Positions 8,746 to 15,852 of a DNA stretch of 32,896 bases are shown here, one piece after another. The stretch comes from Rhodanobacter sp. 67-28 (GTDB lineage Bacteria; Pseudomonadota; Gammaproteobacteria; Xanthomonadales; Rhodanobacteraceae). A model generated the notes under the pieces. The model saw only the letters and a program-made list of their open reading frames with translations. It searched no databases and was not told the origin of the DNA. The translations under genes and the position numbers were made by a program. The stretch lies in the NCBI GenBank assembly GCA_001898415.1, contig MKTU01000077.1, positions 1 to 32,896 on the forward strand, in the 5' to 3' direction. How positions within the stretch are numbered: position 1 is the first letter of the stretch; every line of letters begins with the position of its first letter.

Positions 8746-9513
8746 TCAGCTCCCCATCAATTCGCGCATCAGCGACCAGGCATCACCCTGCAACGCCTGG
8801 AACGCGCCGGGCAGGCTGCGCAGCGACAACCACAAGGCGATGAAGCCCAGCGACACGGTGATCGGAAAGCCCACCGCAAACAGGTTCATCGACGGCGCCG
8901 CGCGGCTGATCGCGGCAAAGCCGATGTTCACCACCAGCAGCGACGTCATCGCCGGCAAGGCCACCCGCACCGCACCGGCAAACAGCTCCGTGCCGAACGC
9001 CACCACCGCATGCAACGCATTGGCGCTGACCGCCGGCGTACCCGGCGGCAAGGCATGGAAGCTGTCGGCCAGCAGCGCGATCAACTGCAAATGGCCGTCC
9101 ATCACCAGGAACAGCAAGGTCACCAGCAACAGGTAGAACTGGCTCAGCACGGTGGACTGCCCGGCACCCGGACTGACCACCTGGGCAAAGCCCAGGCTCA
9201 TGCTCTGTGCCACCAGCTCGCCGCCGAACGACACCGCCTCGAACACCAGCTTCAGCACGAAACCCACCATCGCACCGATCACCACCTGCCCCGCCAGCGT
9301 GGCCACGCCCGCGCCGCTCAATGGATCGATCGTGGTCGGCGCCAGCGGTGCCAGCACCAGCGAGAGCACCACTACCACGCCCACGCGGATGCGCGCCGGG
9401 ATCACCGTGGAGCTGAACACCGGCGCCACCAGGCACAGCCCGCTGACCCGCCCCAGCGACCAGAACAGGCTGCCCAGCCACGCCGGGAGCTGCGCCAGAT
9501 CCAGCGCAGTCAT
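8746..9513 (-). CDS. fliR: Export gate protein FliR
   Basis: 255 aa with about six hydrophobic segments. FliR forms the inner-membrane export gate with FliP and FliQ. Recognisable pieces are LAPVFSSTVIPARIRVG near the N-terminus, and the central FGGELVAQSMSLGFAQVVSP and MTSLLVVNIGFAAISRAAP. The ATG at 9513 overlaps the fliQ stop as ATGA, which decides the start even though the frame is open further upstream. flhB follows after 4 bp. Confidence 0.97.
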   Translation of the reverse strand: MTALDLAQLPAWLGSLFWSLGRVSGLCLVAPVFSSTVIPARIRVGVVVVLSLVLAPLAPTTIDPLSGAGVATLAGQVVIGAMVGFVLKLVFEAVSFGGELVAQSMSLGFAQVVSPGAGQSTVLSQFYLLLVTLLFLVMDGHLQLIALLADSFHALPPGTPAVSANALHAVVAFGTELFAGAVRVALPAMTSLLVVNIGFAAISRAAPSMNLFAVGFPITVSLGFIALWLSLRSLPGAFQALQGDAWSLMRELMGS

Positions 9514-9779
9514 CTGATCGCGCCCGGCAGGCTCTCGATCAGCTGCGTGGTGAACTGCACCAGCAGGCGCAGCATCCACGGCCCCGCCACCAGCGCCACC
9601 AGCGCCATCGCGATCAGCTTGGGGATGAAGCTGAGCGTCATCTCGTTGATCTGCGTCGCCGCCTGGATCACGCCGATGAGCAGGCCCACCGCCAGCGCGG
9701 TGAGCAGCAGCGGCGCGGCCACCAGCATCGCCACGTAGAGCGCATGCTGGCCGAGTTCCATGATGGATTCGGGGGTCAT
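9510..9779 (-). CDS. fliQ: Export gate protein FliQ
   Basis: 89 aa with two hydrophobic hairpin helices (YVAMLVAAPLLLTALAVGLL and LIAMALVALVAGPWML), exactly the size and shape of FliQ. The start MTPESIMELGQHAL is chosen on family length, with AGGA about 8-12 nt upstream. The open frame extends upstream into repeat DNA and that part is not coding. Unusually, it is separated from fliP by 917 bp of repeats; in most genomes fliP and fliQ are nearly adjacent. Nothing in the gene looks damaged. Confidence 0.96.
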   Translation of the reverse strand: MTPESIMELGQHALYVAMLVAAPLLLTALAVGLLIGVIQAATQINEMTLSFIPKLIAMALVALVAGPWMLRLLVQFTTQLIESLPGAIR

Positions 9780-9830
9780 GGACGGGGTCCTGCGGCGTGG
9801 TTCGCCGATGGCGCGACTCGCTTCGCCCCT

Positions 9831-9853
9831 GTAGGAGCGTGCTCGCGCGCGAT
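9831..9853 (+). repeat. GTAG-headed REP-like unit
   Basis: It begins GTAGGAGCGTGCTCGCGCGC and is followed by GATGCTC, giving a short hairpin headed by GTAG. It is close in sequence and in the same orientation as the unit at 9900-9923. The form resembles the GTAG-headed REP families known from Stenotrophomonas and relatives. Confidence 0.7.
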
Positions 9854-9899
9854 GCTCTTGGTTCCAGCCAAGGCGAAGAGCGGCTGATCGCCTGCACCT

Positions 9900-10658
9900 G
9901 TAGGAGCGCACCTTGTGCGCGATGTTTTTGCCCTTGGTGGGGGTGCAATCAAAAGCAAGAGCGGTCGATCGCCTTCGGCGACCGAGTCACTTTTCTCTTG
10001 CGTGGCCAAGAGAAAAGTAACCAAAAGAGAAGGCCACCCCGCTTGGCGCTTGTTGCATCCTGCCCTGGCGAAAAGGAGTCGACATCCCTGTCGACTCCCG
10101 CTGCGCGGCCTGTCGTCCCCGACTCACCGCCGCACAGGGGCCCCGGGAGAGCAGCGGGCCATCGTGGCCCGCACTCGGTGATAAAGCGGAAAAGCAAAAA
10201 CCAGAGCCGGAGCCAGAGCAGATCCCAGGTTCGCCGCAGCGCTGCTCTTGATCTGGCCGTTCTGAAAAGTGCGGGCCAGGATGGCCCGCTGCTCTACCCG
10301 GGGCCCCTCTGCAGCGGCGGGCGGGCGTAGGAAAGCCCGCAGGGTGGTTCGCATGGATGCGAACCAGTTTGGCGTCAGGGCAGGATGCCCTGTCGACAAA
10401 CCCCGTAGCCCGCACGCGGACCTGATGGACAGGATGTCCGTCAGGCGCGAAAGCGGGGTGGCCTTTCTCTTTGGTTACTTTCTCTTGACTCCGGGCATCC
10501 ATGCCCTCCGCCCTTCGGGCCAGCTTCGCTGTTCGCGCACGCTCCTGCGTGCGCGTGGCCACGCAAAGAGAAAGTGACTCGGCTGCCGCAGGCAGACGAA
10601 AGCTCTTGCCTTTGAATGCAACAAGCGCAAGAGCATCGCGCACAGGGTGCGCTCCTAC
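9900..10658. repeat. 759-bp composite inverted-repeat element
   Basis: Terminal 24-bp GTAGGAGCGCACC-type units (9900-9923 and, inverted, 10635-10658) differ at one base. Inside, successive blocks on the left are found inverted on the right: the block with GAGTCACTTTTCTC (about 9983-10006) against 10557-10582; the block with AAGTAACC (10008-10044) against 10451-10486; and a GC-rich block (10137-10173) against 10269-10307. The centre is near 10220. The right side has about 70 bp (10487-10556) missing on the left. There is no transposase gene. I recall similar blocks in Xanthomonadales intergenic DNA, but cannot search here. Confidence 0.8.
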
Positions 10659-10696
10659 AAAGTAGCCAGAGCCCACGGCGGTCGGCGAACACGCGC

Positions 10697-11443
10697 TCAC
10701 GTGTAGAAGCTCCCCGCCAGCGTGCCCAGCAGCAGTGTCCAGCCATCCACCAGCACGAACAGCATGATCTTGAATGGCAGCGAGATGATCATCGGAGAGA
10801 CCATCATCATGCCCATCGACATCAGCACGCTGGCCACCACCAGGTCGATGATGAGGAACGGGATGAACAGCAGGAAGCCCATCTGGAACGCGGTCTTCAG
10901 CTCGCTGGTGAGGAACGCCGGCATCGCCACCTTGAACGGCACGTCGGCCTTGCTGGCATAGGGCTTCTCCTTGGCCAGGCGGGTGAACAGCTGAAGGTCG
11001 GCGTCGCGGGTCTGCTCGAGCATGAAATGCTTGAACGGTGCGGAGGCCGCCGGCAGTGCCTGCTCGGCGGTGATCTGGCCGTCCATGTAGGGCTTGATGC
11101 CGTCGTCGTAGGCGCGGGTGAGCACGGGCGACATCACGAACAGGGTGAGGAACAGCGCCAGCCCCAGCAGCACCTGGTTGGGCGGCGTGGACTGCGTGCC
11201 AAGCGCCTGGCGCAGGAAGCCGAGCACGATGATGATGCGGGTGAACGAGGTCATCATCAGCGCGATCGCCGGCAGCAGCGTCAGCGCCGTCATCAGCGCC
11301 AGCATCTGCAGCGACAGCGTCCAGCTCTGGCTGCCGTCGGCGGCCGGTTGCACGTTCACCAGCGGAATGCCCGGCGTGGCCGCCAGGGTGGCCAGCGGCA
11401 ACAGCAGCAGCGCGCCACCGATGATCCAGTGCCGCGCGCTCAC
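10697..11443 (-). CDS. fliP: Export gate protein FliP
   Basis: 248 aa with a GTG start. FliP builds the core of the flagellar export gate. A signal sequence ([16 protein letters not shown]) is followed by a short periplasmic part and hydrophobic segments. Signature stretches are [20 protein letters not shown] and [20 protein letters not shown], and the C-terminus is hydrophobic. The GTG at 11443 overlaps the fliO stop as GTGA; the open frame extends further upstream but there it only shadows fliO. The gene ends 38 bp before the repeat element that separates it from fliQ. Confidence 0.96.
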   Translation of the reverse strand: MSARHWIIGGALLLLPLATLAATPGIPLVNVQPAADGSQSWTLSLQMLALMTALTLLPAIALMMTSFTRIIIVLGFLRQALGTQSTPPNQVLLGLALFLTLFVMSPVLTRAYDDGIKPYMDGQITAEQALPAASAPFKHFMLEQTRDADLQLFTRLAKEKPYASKADVPFKVAMPAFLTSELKTAFQMGFLLFIPFLIIDLVVASVLMSMGMMMVSPMIISLPFKIMLFVLVDGWTLLLGTLAGSFYT

Positions 11444-11952
11444 GAGCGCACCTTCAGTCGCGCCAGCAAATCGCCGAACACGGGTTTGAGCGGCTCGTTC
11501 GATGCCGCCGGAACGATGTCGCGCGGCGCCTCGCCGTCGTAGACATGCAGGGTGCGCATGCCACCGGGGCCGGTGCCGATCAACAGCCGCTTGCCGTCCG
11601 CGTCCAGCAGCAGCAGGCGCTCGCGCGCGCCCACGGCGAACGATTCCACGCAGCGGATGCGCCGCCCGCCGCCGCCCGGCCGACGCTGCAACCGACGCGT
11701 GACCCAACCGGCGACGAGAATCATCGCGATGATCGCCACCAGGCTGACGATCACCCGCAGCAGTTCGCCGCCCACGTTGATGTCGGCGGCGGGCAACGCT
11801 GCCGGCGCCAGGGCCGCGACAATCCGATTCCCGATTGACTCGCCGCATCGGCGGCTCGCCCTGCGGGCCATCGGCTGCGCCGATGTTCGCTCCGGCATCC
11901 TGCCTGCGCGATCCGGTTTCACTGTCCTGAGCCTGTCGAAGGGCGAATTCAC
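11440..11952 (-). CDS. fliO: Flagellar biosynthesis protein FliO
   Basis: Up to 170 aa from a GTG at 11952, 7 bp after the fliN stop. FliO is a small membrane protein that helps FliP assemble. The family core is seen at [20 protein letters not shown], followed by RRL and a basic cytosolic domain ([19 protein letters not shown]). The first 40 or so residues are Arg-rich and encoded by repeat-like DNA (PFDRLRT is encoded by CTTCGACAGGCTCAGGAC). Alternative ATG starts are 11898, with an AGG just upstream, and 11871. The core is confident, the N-terminus is not. Confidence 0.88.
   Translation of the reverse strand: MNSPFDRLRTVKPDRAGRMPERTSAQPMARRASRRCGESIGNRIVAALAPAALPAADINVGGELLRVIVSLVAIIAMILVAGWVTRRLQRRPGGGGRRIRCVESFAVGARERLLLLDADGKRLLIGTGPGGMRTLHVYDGEAPRDIVPAASNEPLKPVFGDLLARLKVRS
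11830..11950. repeat. Repeat-like DNA at the fliN-fliO junction, overlapping the fliO 5' end
   Basis: The segment contains CTGTCCTGAGCCTGTCGAAG (11931-11942 region), which resembles a widely dispersed intergenic repeat, and several short GC-rich inverted repeats such as CGCCGCATCGGCGG and CATCGGCTGCGCCGATG. It sits where the ends of fliN and fliO would normally meet. Assignment as a dispersed repeat is from recollection of similar sequences. Confidence 0.5.
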
Positions 11953-11959
11953 GGCGCTG

Positions 11960-12304
11960 TCACCGCAACTTGCGCACGCGCTCGGCGGGGCTGATCACGT
12001 CGGTCAGGCGGATGCCGAACTTCTCGTTGATCACCACCACCTCGCCGTGCGCCACCAGGGTGCCGTTGACGAACACGTCCAGCGGCTCGCCGGCGGCGCG
12101 GTCCAGTTCCACCACCGAGCCCTGGTTGAGCTGCAGCAGGTTGCGGATGCTGATGCGGGTGCGGCCGACTTCCATCGCCAGGGTCACCGGCACGTCGAGG
12201 ATCATGTCGAGGTTGACGTCGCCGCCATCGGCCGCGGCCCCGTGCAGGGCATCGAATTGAACGCGCTCGCCGGCATCGGCGAAGGCATCTGCAGACTGGT
12301 TCAT
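11960..12304 (-). CDS. fliN: Flagellar motor switch protein FliN
   Basis: 114 aa. FliN forms the lower C-ring with FliM and takes part in switching and in docking the export ATPase complex. A short acidic N-terminus precedes a single SpoA domain with DVPVTLAMEVGRTRISIRNL, VVELDRAAGEPLDVFVNG and VVVINEKFGIRLTDVIS, all highly typical. The ATG at 12304 overlaps the fliM stop as ATGA, which fixes the start. fliO follows after 7 bp. Confidence 0.97.
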   Translation of the reverse strand: MNQSADAFADAGERVQFDALHGAAADGGDVNLDMILDVPVTLAMEVGRTRISIRNLLQLNQGSVVELDRAAGEPLDVFVNGTLVAHGEVVVINEKFGIRLTDVISPAERVRKLR

Positions 12305-13317
12305 GAGAGGTTCTTCCGGGTGGAGGGATCGGTGGCTGCCTGTCGCTCGCGACGACCGGCCGGGACATGGAAACGCACGGCGTTGCGGCCGTTGGACTGG
12401 CCGTAGCGGCCGCGGAAAACCGGCACGTCCTCGGCATACACGGTGGTCAGCTCGGGCAGCTGCACGGGGATCACGTCGCCGGGGCGCAAGTGCAGGAACT
12501 GGCCCAGGCTCAGCTGCGCCTCCAGCAGCAGCGAGCTCACGTCGACCTCGGCGTCGAGCACTTCCTCGCGCAGCATCTCGGCGAAGCGGTCGTCGCCATC
12601 CATGCGGTCGCTCTGCACGCCGGCGTCGAGCAGGGTGCGGATCGGTTCGACCATCGCGTAGGGCATGGTCAGGTGGACTTCGCCGCCGCCGCCGTCCAGT
12701 TCGACGTGGAAGCGCGACACCACCACCGTCTCGGTGGGACTGACGATGTTGGCGAACTGCGGGTTGATCTCCGAGTTGAGGTACTCGAAGTTGAGCGCCA
12801 GCACCGGCGCCCACGCCTCGGCCATCGCACCGAACAGCTCGGCGAGCATGATCTGGATCACGCGATTCTCGGTCGCAGTGAAGTCGCGGCCCTCGATGCG
12901 CGCGTGGAAGCGGCCGTCGCCGCCGAAGAAATTGTCGATCACGGTGAACACCAGGCGCGGCTCGAACACCACCAGCGCGTTGCCGCGCAGCGGCTTGATG
13001 CGCACCATGTTCAAGTTGCTGGGCAGCGCCAGGCCGTGCACGTACTCGGCGAACTTCACCATCTTCACGCCCAGCACCGAGACCTCGCAGGTCTTGCGCA
13101 GCACGCCGAACAGCGCGGTGCGGAAGAACCGCGCGAAGCGGTCGTTGACCATCTCCAGCGTGGGCAGGCGGCCGCGCACGATGCGGTCCTGCTGGGTAAA
13201 GTCGTAGCTGATCACCGCATCCGGCGGCAGCGGTTCGTCGCTGCCGGTGGCCACCGTGCCGCCGGTGACGCCATCCATCAGCGCATCGATTTCGTCCTGG
13301 GAAAGCAGGTCGCTCAT
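12301..13317 (-). CDS. fliM: Flagellar motor switch protein FliM
   Basis: 338 aa. FliM is the C-ring component that binds CheY-P. The N-terminal CheY-binding peptide is intact (LLSQDEIDALMDGV). The middle CheC-like domain and the C-terminal SpoA domain follow (for example LPPDAVISYDFTQQDRIVRG, and PGDVIPVQLPELTTVYAEDV near the end). It starts 15 bp after fliL and overlaps fliN by 4 bp. The cognate CheY and CheZ are encoded about 10 kb further along the same strand. Confidence 0.98.
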   Translation of the reverse strand: MSDLLSQDEIDALMDGVTGGTVATGSDEPLPPDAVISYDFTQQDRIVRGRLPTLEMVNDRFARFFRTALFGVLRKTCEVSVLGVKMVKFAEYVHGLALPSNLNMVRIKPLRGNALVVFEPRLVFTVIDNFFGGDGRFHARIEGRDFTATENRVIQIMLAELFGAMAEAWAPVLALNFEYLNSEINPQFANIVSPTETVVVSRFHVELDGGGGEVHLTMPYAMVEPIRTLLDAGVQSDRMDGDDRFAEMLREEVLDAEVDVSSLLLEAQLSLGQFLHLRPGDVIPVQLPELTTVYAEDVPVFRGRYGQSNGRNAVRFHVPAGRRERQAATDPSTRKNLS

Positions 13318-13332
13318 GGCCGTGGCTCCCGC

Positions 13333-13827
13333 CTACTGGATCACGAAGCTGGTGAAATACAGCGCGTCGATGCCCGGCCGGCCGAGCCGCTTGCCGACCA
13401 CCTTGCGCACCTCGGCCAGCGCGTCGGCCTGCAGCTTCTCGCGGCCGGCGGTCTCGCTGACCGTCTCGAACTTCTGGCTGCTGAACAGCGAAACCAGCCC
13501 GTCACGCAGGATCGGGTCGACGTCCTTGGCCACCGTGATGGCCTGCTGGTCGTGCGCCATCAGGGTCACGCCCACCTGCAGGTAACGCAGCGCATCGCCA
13601 TCGCGCAGGGTGACCACGAACGCCGGGTCCATCGCCAGGAAAATCTCCGGCTTGTTCGCCTCCGCCTTCGCCTGCTTGTCCGATCCGGCGCGATGCGATT
13701 GCCAGTAGTAGCCGCCGCCGGCCAGCGCGACGAGCAGCACCGCCACGATTCCGATCAGCAAGGGCGAACGCCGGCTCGGTACCAGCTCTTCGTCTTCCAC
13801 TACCTCGGGTGCTTCGTCGTCGCTCAT
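13333..13827 (-). CDS. fliL: Flagellar basal body-associated protein FliL
   Basis: 164 aa. FliL is an inner-membrane protein that surrounds and supports the stator. An acidic cytosolic N-terminus (MSDDEAPEVVEDEEL) is followed by one membrane helix (LLIGIVAVLLVALAGGGYYW) and a periplasmic domain ending with FTSFVIQ. The start is chosen at 13827 because upstream in-frame codons run through the sigma-54 promoter. It is the first gene of the fliL operon and sits about 53 bp downstream of the -24/-12 site. Confidence 0.95.
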   Translation of the reverse strand: MSDDEAPEVVEDEELVPSRRSPLLIGIVAVLLVALAGGGYYWQSHRAGSDKQAKAEANKPEIFLAMDPAFVVTLRDGDALRYLQVGVTLMAHDQQAITVAKDVDPILRDGLVSLFSSQKFETVSETAGREKLQADALAEVRKVVGKRLGRPGIDALYFTSFVIQ

Positions 13828-13879
13828 GGAGAATCTCGTGTGGGGATCGGGGCTGCCGTCGCCGGCTTGCGAGATGGAA

Positions 13880-13895
13880 AGCAATCCGCGTGCCA
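13880..13895 (-). promoter_or_regulatory. Sigma-54 promoter of the fliL operon
   Basis: Minus strand reads TGGCACGCGGATTGCT, which matches the -24/-12 consensus TGGCAC-N5-TTGCW at every defined position. The likely start of transcription is near 13868, about 40 bp before the fliL ATG. FleQ is the expected activator. Confidence 0.88.
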
Positions 13896-13916
13896 TCACA
13901 AATACATGTTTTTATT

Positions 13917-13930
13917 CATGCATTTGCATG
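13917..13930. promoter_or_regulatory. 14-bp palindrome upstream of the fliL promoter
   Basis: CATGCA-TT-TGCATG is a perfect inverted repeat in an AT-rich patch, unusual in this G+C-rich window. Its edge is about 21 bp upstream of the -24 element. It may be a binding site for an activator or a DNA-bending protein; no known site was recognised. Confidence 0.45.
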
Positions 13931-14078
13931 ATTTTCGGGGCTGGGCGGCGCTTTCTTGACGCGCGCCGGGACGGCGGCGCGGCGCCATCCCGACGGGGTG
14001 TCTGCGGCGCTCCTGCGAAAAATGGGCGGCGCGCCACGCTTGTTCGCGGAAGTGCAAACCGCGCGGATCGGGATTCAG

Positions 14079-14177
14079 GCGTAGGGCGGGCACCGCCCGC
14101 CGGCTCTCGTCGCGCCATCCCGCACCGCCATGGCGATGCGGGATGGCCAAAGCCGGCGGGCGGTGCCCGCCCTACGC
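14079..14177. repeat. Nested palindrome (GTAG-headed REP-like) after fliK
   Basis: The outer arms 14079-14105 and 14151-14177 are perfect 27-bp inverted copies containing GTAGGGCGGGCACCGCCCGC. Inside, 14114-14124 and 14137-14147 form a second perfect 11-bp inverted repeat. The element ends 9 bp from the fliK stop and would fold into a strong stem in the fliK transcript. It could act as a 3' end or RNA stabiliser, but has no U-run. Confidence 0.88.
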
Positions 14178-14186
14178 GGGAGCGCT

Positions 14187-15347
14187 TCAGGCGAAGGCGT
14201 CGACGAGCCCGAGCTGGGTCAGCGGGACGGTCTGGCCGGGGCCGGTGACTTCGTCGATGGCGGCGATCTCGTCGCCCTGTCCGCGATGGCCGGCCTGGCC
14301 GCCGCGATCGTGCTGGCCCACGTCGGCGTGGCCGAGCGACAAGCCGTGGCGGGCGAGCATCTGGTCGAGCTGGGGCAGAGCCTGCTGCACGGCGGTGACG
14401 GCGCCGGGATGCTGGGCCTGCAACACCACGTCGACACGGTTGTGCTGCACGCTGATCTTCAGGTCGAGCGAACCCAGCTCTTCCGGATGCAGGCGGATGC
14501 GCGCCTGCTTGACGTCATGGCCGACGAACCAGGCCAGTTGCTGGCCCAGCTCCTGCGCGAAGGCGTGTGCAGGGGCCACCGGCACCGGCGCGGCAGTCGG
14601 CGCCACTGTCGCCGCGGTGTGGGTGATGACGGGCGCCGCGCCGGGGGCGGGGTCGAGTCGCACCGTTTCGCGGGTGGCGTCCGGGTCGAGCTTCAGCAGT
14701 TCGGCGGCAGGGACGGTGGTGGTCGCGGCCATGACGGCGGGGTCGACGGCAGGCGCGGCGGGCGCGGCGCTTGCTCCGGCCTGGCCGAGTGCGGCAAGCC
14801 CGGCCTGTGCGGCGGCCAGCCGTGCCGCCGTGGCGTCGACGATGCCGGTCGCGACGCTGCCGGCAGGTGCGGCGGGATGGACTGGCGCGGGAGCGATCAA
14901 GGCAAGCATCGCTTCGACCAGGGCAGTGGCGCCCGTATCGGTGTCGTCGTTCTTGCCACCGGCGGGTTCGACGGTGGCCACGTCGGCAATCGCCTTGGGC
15001 GGTGGCGGTGGCGGCGGCGCGGCGACCGGCAGCGTGGGAGCGGTGGCGTCGGCAGCCGGCGGCGGCGTGACAGCGTCGCGCGATGTATCCAGGCGAGCGG
15101 CGGCGGACGACAGCTGCGCGTCCGGCCCCTTCGGCGAGGGATCGTCGCGACGGTCGCGCCCCGGGTCCGGGCCGCGCTGCGGGCGCGCATCGTGCGCATC
15201 GCGGGCGGGGGAACCGCCCTGCCCGCGCGCGTCCTGCAGGCGCTGGTGGAACGGTGCCGTGCCCGGCGACTCCGGCGTACCCGTGTTCGCAGCCGTCTTC
15301 GCGGCGACCGTGGAAGCGGACAACGATCCGACGTGGGTGGCAGTCAT
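14187..15347 (-). CDS. fliK: Flagellar hook-length control protein FliK
   Basis: 386 aa. FliK is a secreted ruler that measures the hook and triggers the FlhB switch. The long N-terminal and middle part is Ala/Pro-rich, low in complexity and poorly conserved, as usual. The conserved C-terminal domain is seen at about residues 280-350 with ARIRLHPEELGSLDLKI and VDVVLQAQHPGAVTAVQQAL. The start at 15347 has AGGAG upstream. It follows fliJ after 82 bp and is probably the last gene of the fliE-fliK unit, before a strong palindrome. Confidence 0.93.
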   Translation of the reverse strand: MTATHVGSLSASTVAAKTAANTGTPESPGTAPFHQRLQDARGQGGSPARDAHDARPQRGPDPGRDRRDDPSPKGPDAQLSSAAARLDTSRDAVTPPPAADATAPTLPVAAPPPPPPPKAIADVATVEPAGGKNDDTDTGATALVEAMLALIAPAPVHPAAPAGSVATGIVDATAARLAAAQAGLAALGQAGASAAPAAPAVDPAVMAATTTVPAAELLKLDPDATRETVRLDPAPGAAPVITHTAATVAPTAAPVPVAPAHAFAQELGQQLAWFVGHDVKQARIRLHPEELGSLDLKISVQHNRVDVVLQAQHPGAVTAVQQALPQLDQMLARHGLSLGHADVGQHDRGGQAGHRGQGDEIAAIDEVTGPGQTVPLTQLGLVDAFA

Positions 15348-15429
15348 GGCATGAAGGCTCCTGGCGGGACAACACGGCCGCGCGGAGACGCAGGCACGTG
15401 GTCGAGGCGGGATCGGCGGGCGCGACGCA

Positions 15430-15852
15430 TCACGGCCGCCGGTGCTGGAAACGTTCGTCGAGCTCGGCCTGCTCGCGGCGTTCCTCGGCGCGGCGCTCGT
15501 TCTCGACGTGATGGGCGACCACGCTGTCCAGCGCGCTCTCGCGGGCGTGGCTGTGGGTCCAGTCCGCGCGCACCAGCTCCAGCTGGCGCTGCTGGCGGGC
15601 GACCTCGGCCACCTGCTGGGTGATCGCCTGGTCGATGCGCTGCACGAAGGCCTGCCGGTTGAGCATGGCGCTGACGCTGGAGGCGGCGTCGCCGCCGTTG
15701 GCGTATTCGTCGCGATAGCGATGCAGTTCGCTCAGCTGGTGTTCGGCGCGCGCCAGTTGCTGCTGCTGCGCGGCGAAACGGGCCAGCGCATCCTCGCTGC
15801 GCTGGCGGGCCTGGTCCACGGCCGGCTGCAATCGTTCGGCGCGGGAACTCAT
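15430..15852 (-). CDS. fliJ: Flagellar export chaperone-escort FliJ
   Basis: 140 aa, almost entirely alpha-helical and rich in Gln, Arg and Ala, as expected for a coiled-coil stalk. FliJ links the FliI ATPase ring with FlhA. Low sequence conservation is normal, so the call rests on length, coiled-coil character and position between fliI and fliK. The ATG at 15852 overlaps the fliI stop by 4 bp. The C-terminal part ([20 protein letters not shown]) is strongly charged. Confidence 0.9.
   Translation of the reverse strand: MSSRAERLQPAVDQARQRSEDALARFAAQQQQLARAEHQLSELHRYRDEYANGGDAASSVSAMLNRQAFVQRIDQAITQQVAEVARQQRQLELVRADWTHSHARESALDSVVAHHVENERRAEERREQAELDERFQHRRP

Larger units (their letters stand above)
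9780..10696. other. Gene-free 917-bp insertion between fliP and fliQ
   Basis: No flagellar gene lies here. Small open frames on both strands are Arg-, Gly- and Pro-rich and lie across inverted repeats, so I do not call them. The stretch holds an isolated GTAG-headed unit (9831-9853), a 759-bp composite inverted repeat (9900-10658) and short spacers. No -24/-12 or sigma-28-like promoter is visible just upstream of fliQ. Confidence 0.85.
13828..14186. other. 359-bp fliK-fliL intergenic region
   Basis: From the fliK side it holds a nested palindrome (14079-14177), a smaller GC-rich inverted repeat (13967-13992), an AT-rich patch with a 14-bp palindrome (13917-13930), and the fliL sigma-54 promoter (13880-13895). 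I see no gene in it. Confidence 0.85.

Noticed and set aside
5313..8843. Very long plus-strand open frame (over 1,100 codons)
   Set aside because: It lies antisense to flhF (start), flhA and flhB, is His/Arg/Gln-rich with no domain, and arises from the G+C-rich codon use of the real genes.
9900..10658. CRISPR array or insertion sequence in the fliP-fliQ gap
   Set aside because: Repeats are inverted and irregular, not direct and evenly spaced, and there is no transposase frame.
9780..10746. Several open frames on both strands within the fliP-fliQ insertion
   Set aside because: They overlap each other and run across inverted repeats, are Arg/Pro/Ser-rich and have no recognisable domain or ribosome site. 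Similar frames are often over-annotated in Xanthomonadales repeats.
11444..11848. Upstream extension of the fliP frame
   Set aside because: It overlaps fliO out of frame and is Arg/Gly-rich; the GTGA overlap with the fliO stop gives the real start.
13967..13992. GC-rich inverted repeat in the fliK-fliL gap as a terminator
   Set aside because: The arms are imperfect and no T-run follows; it is listed only as part of the intergenic description.
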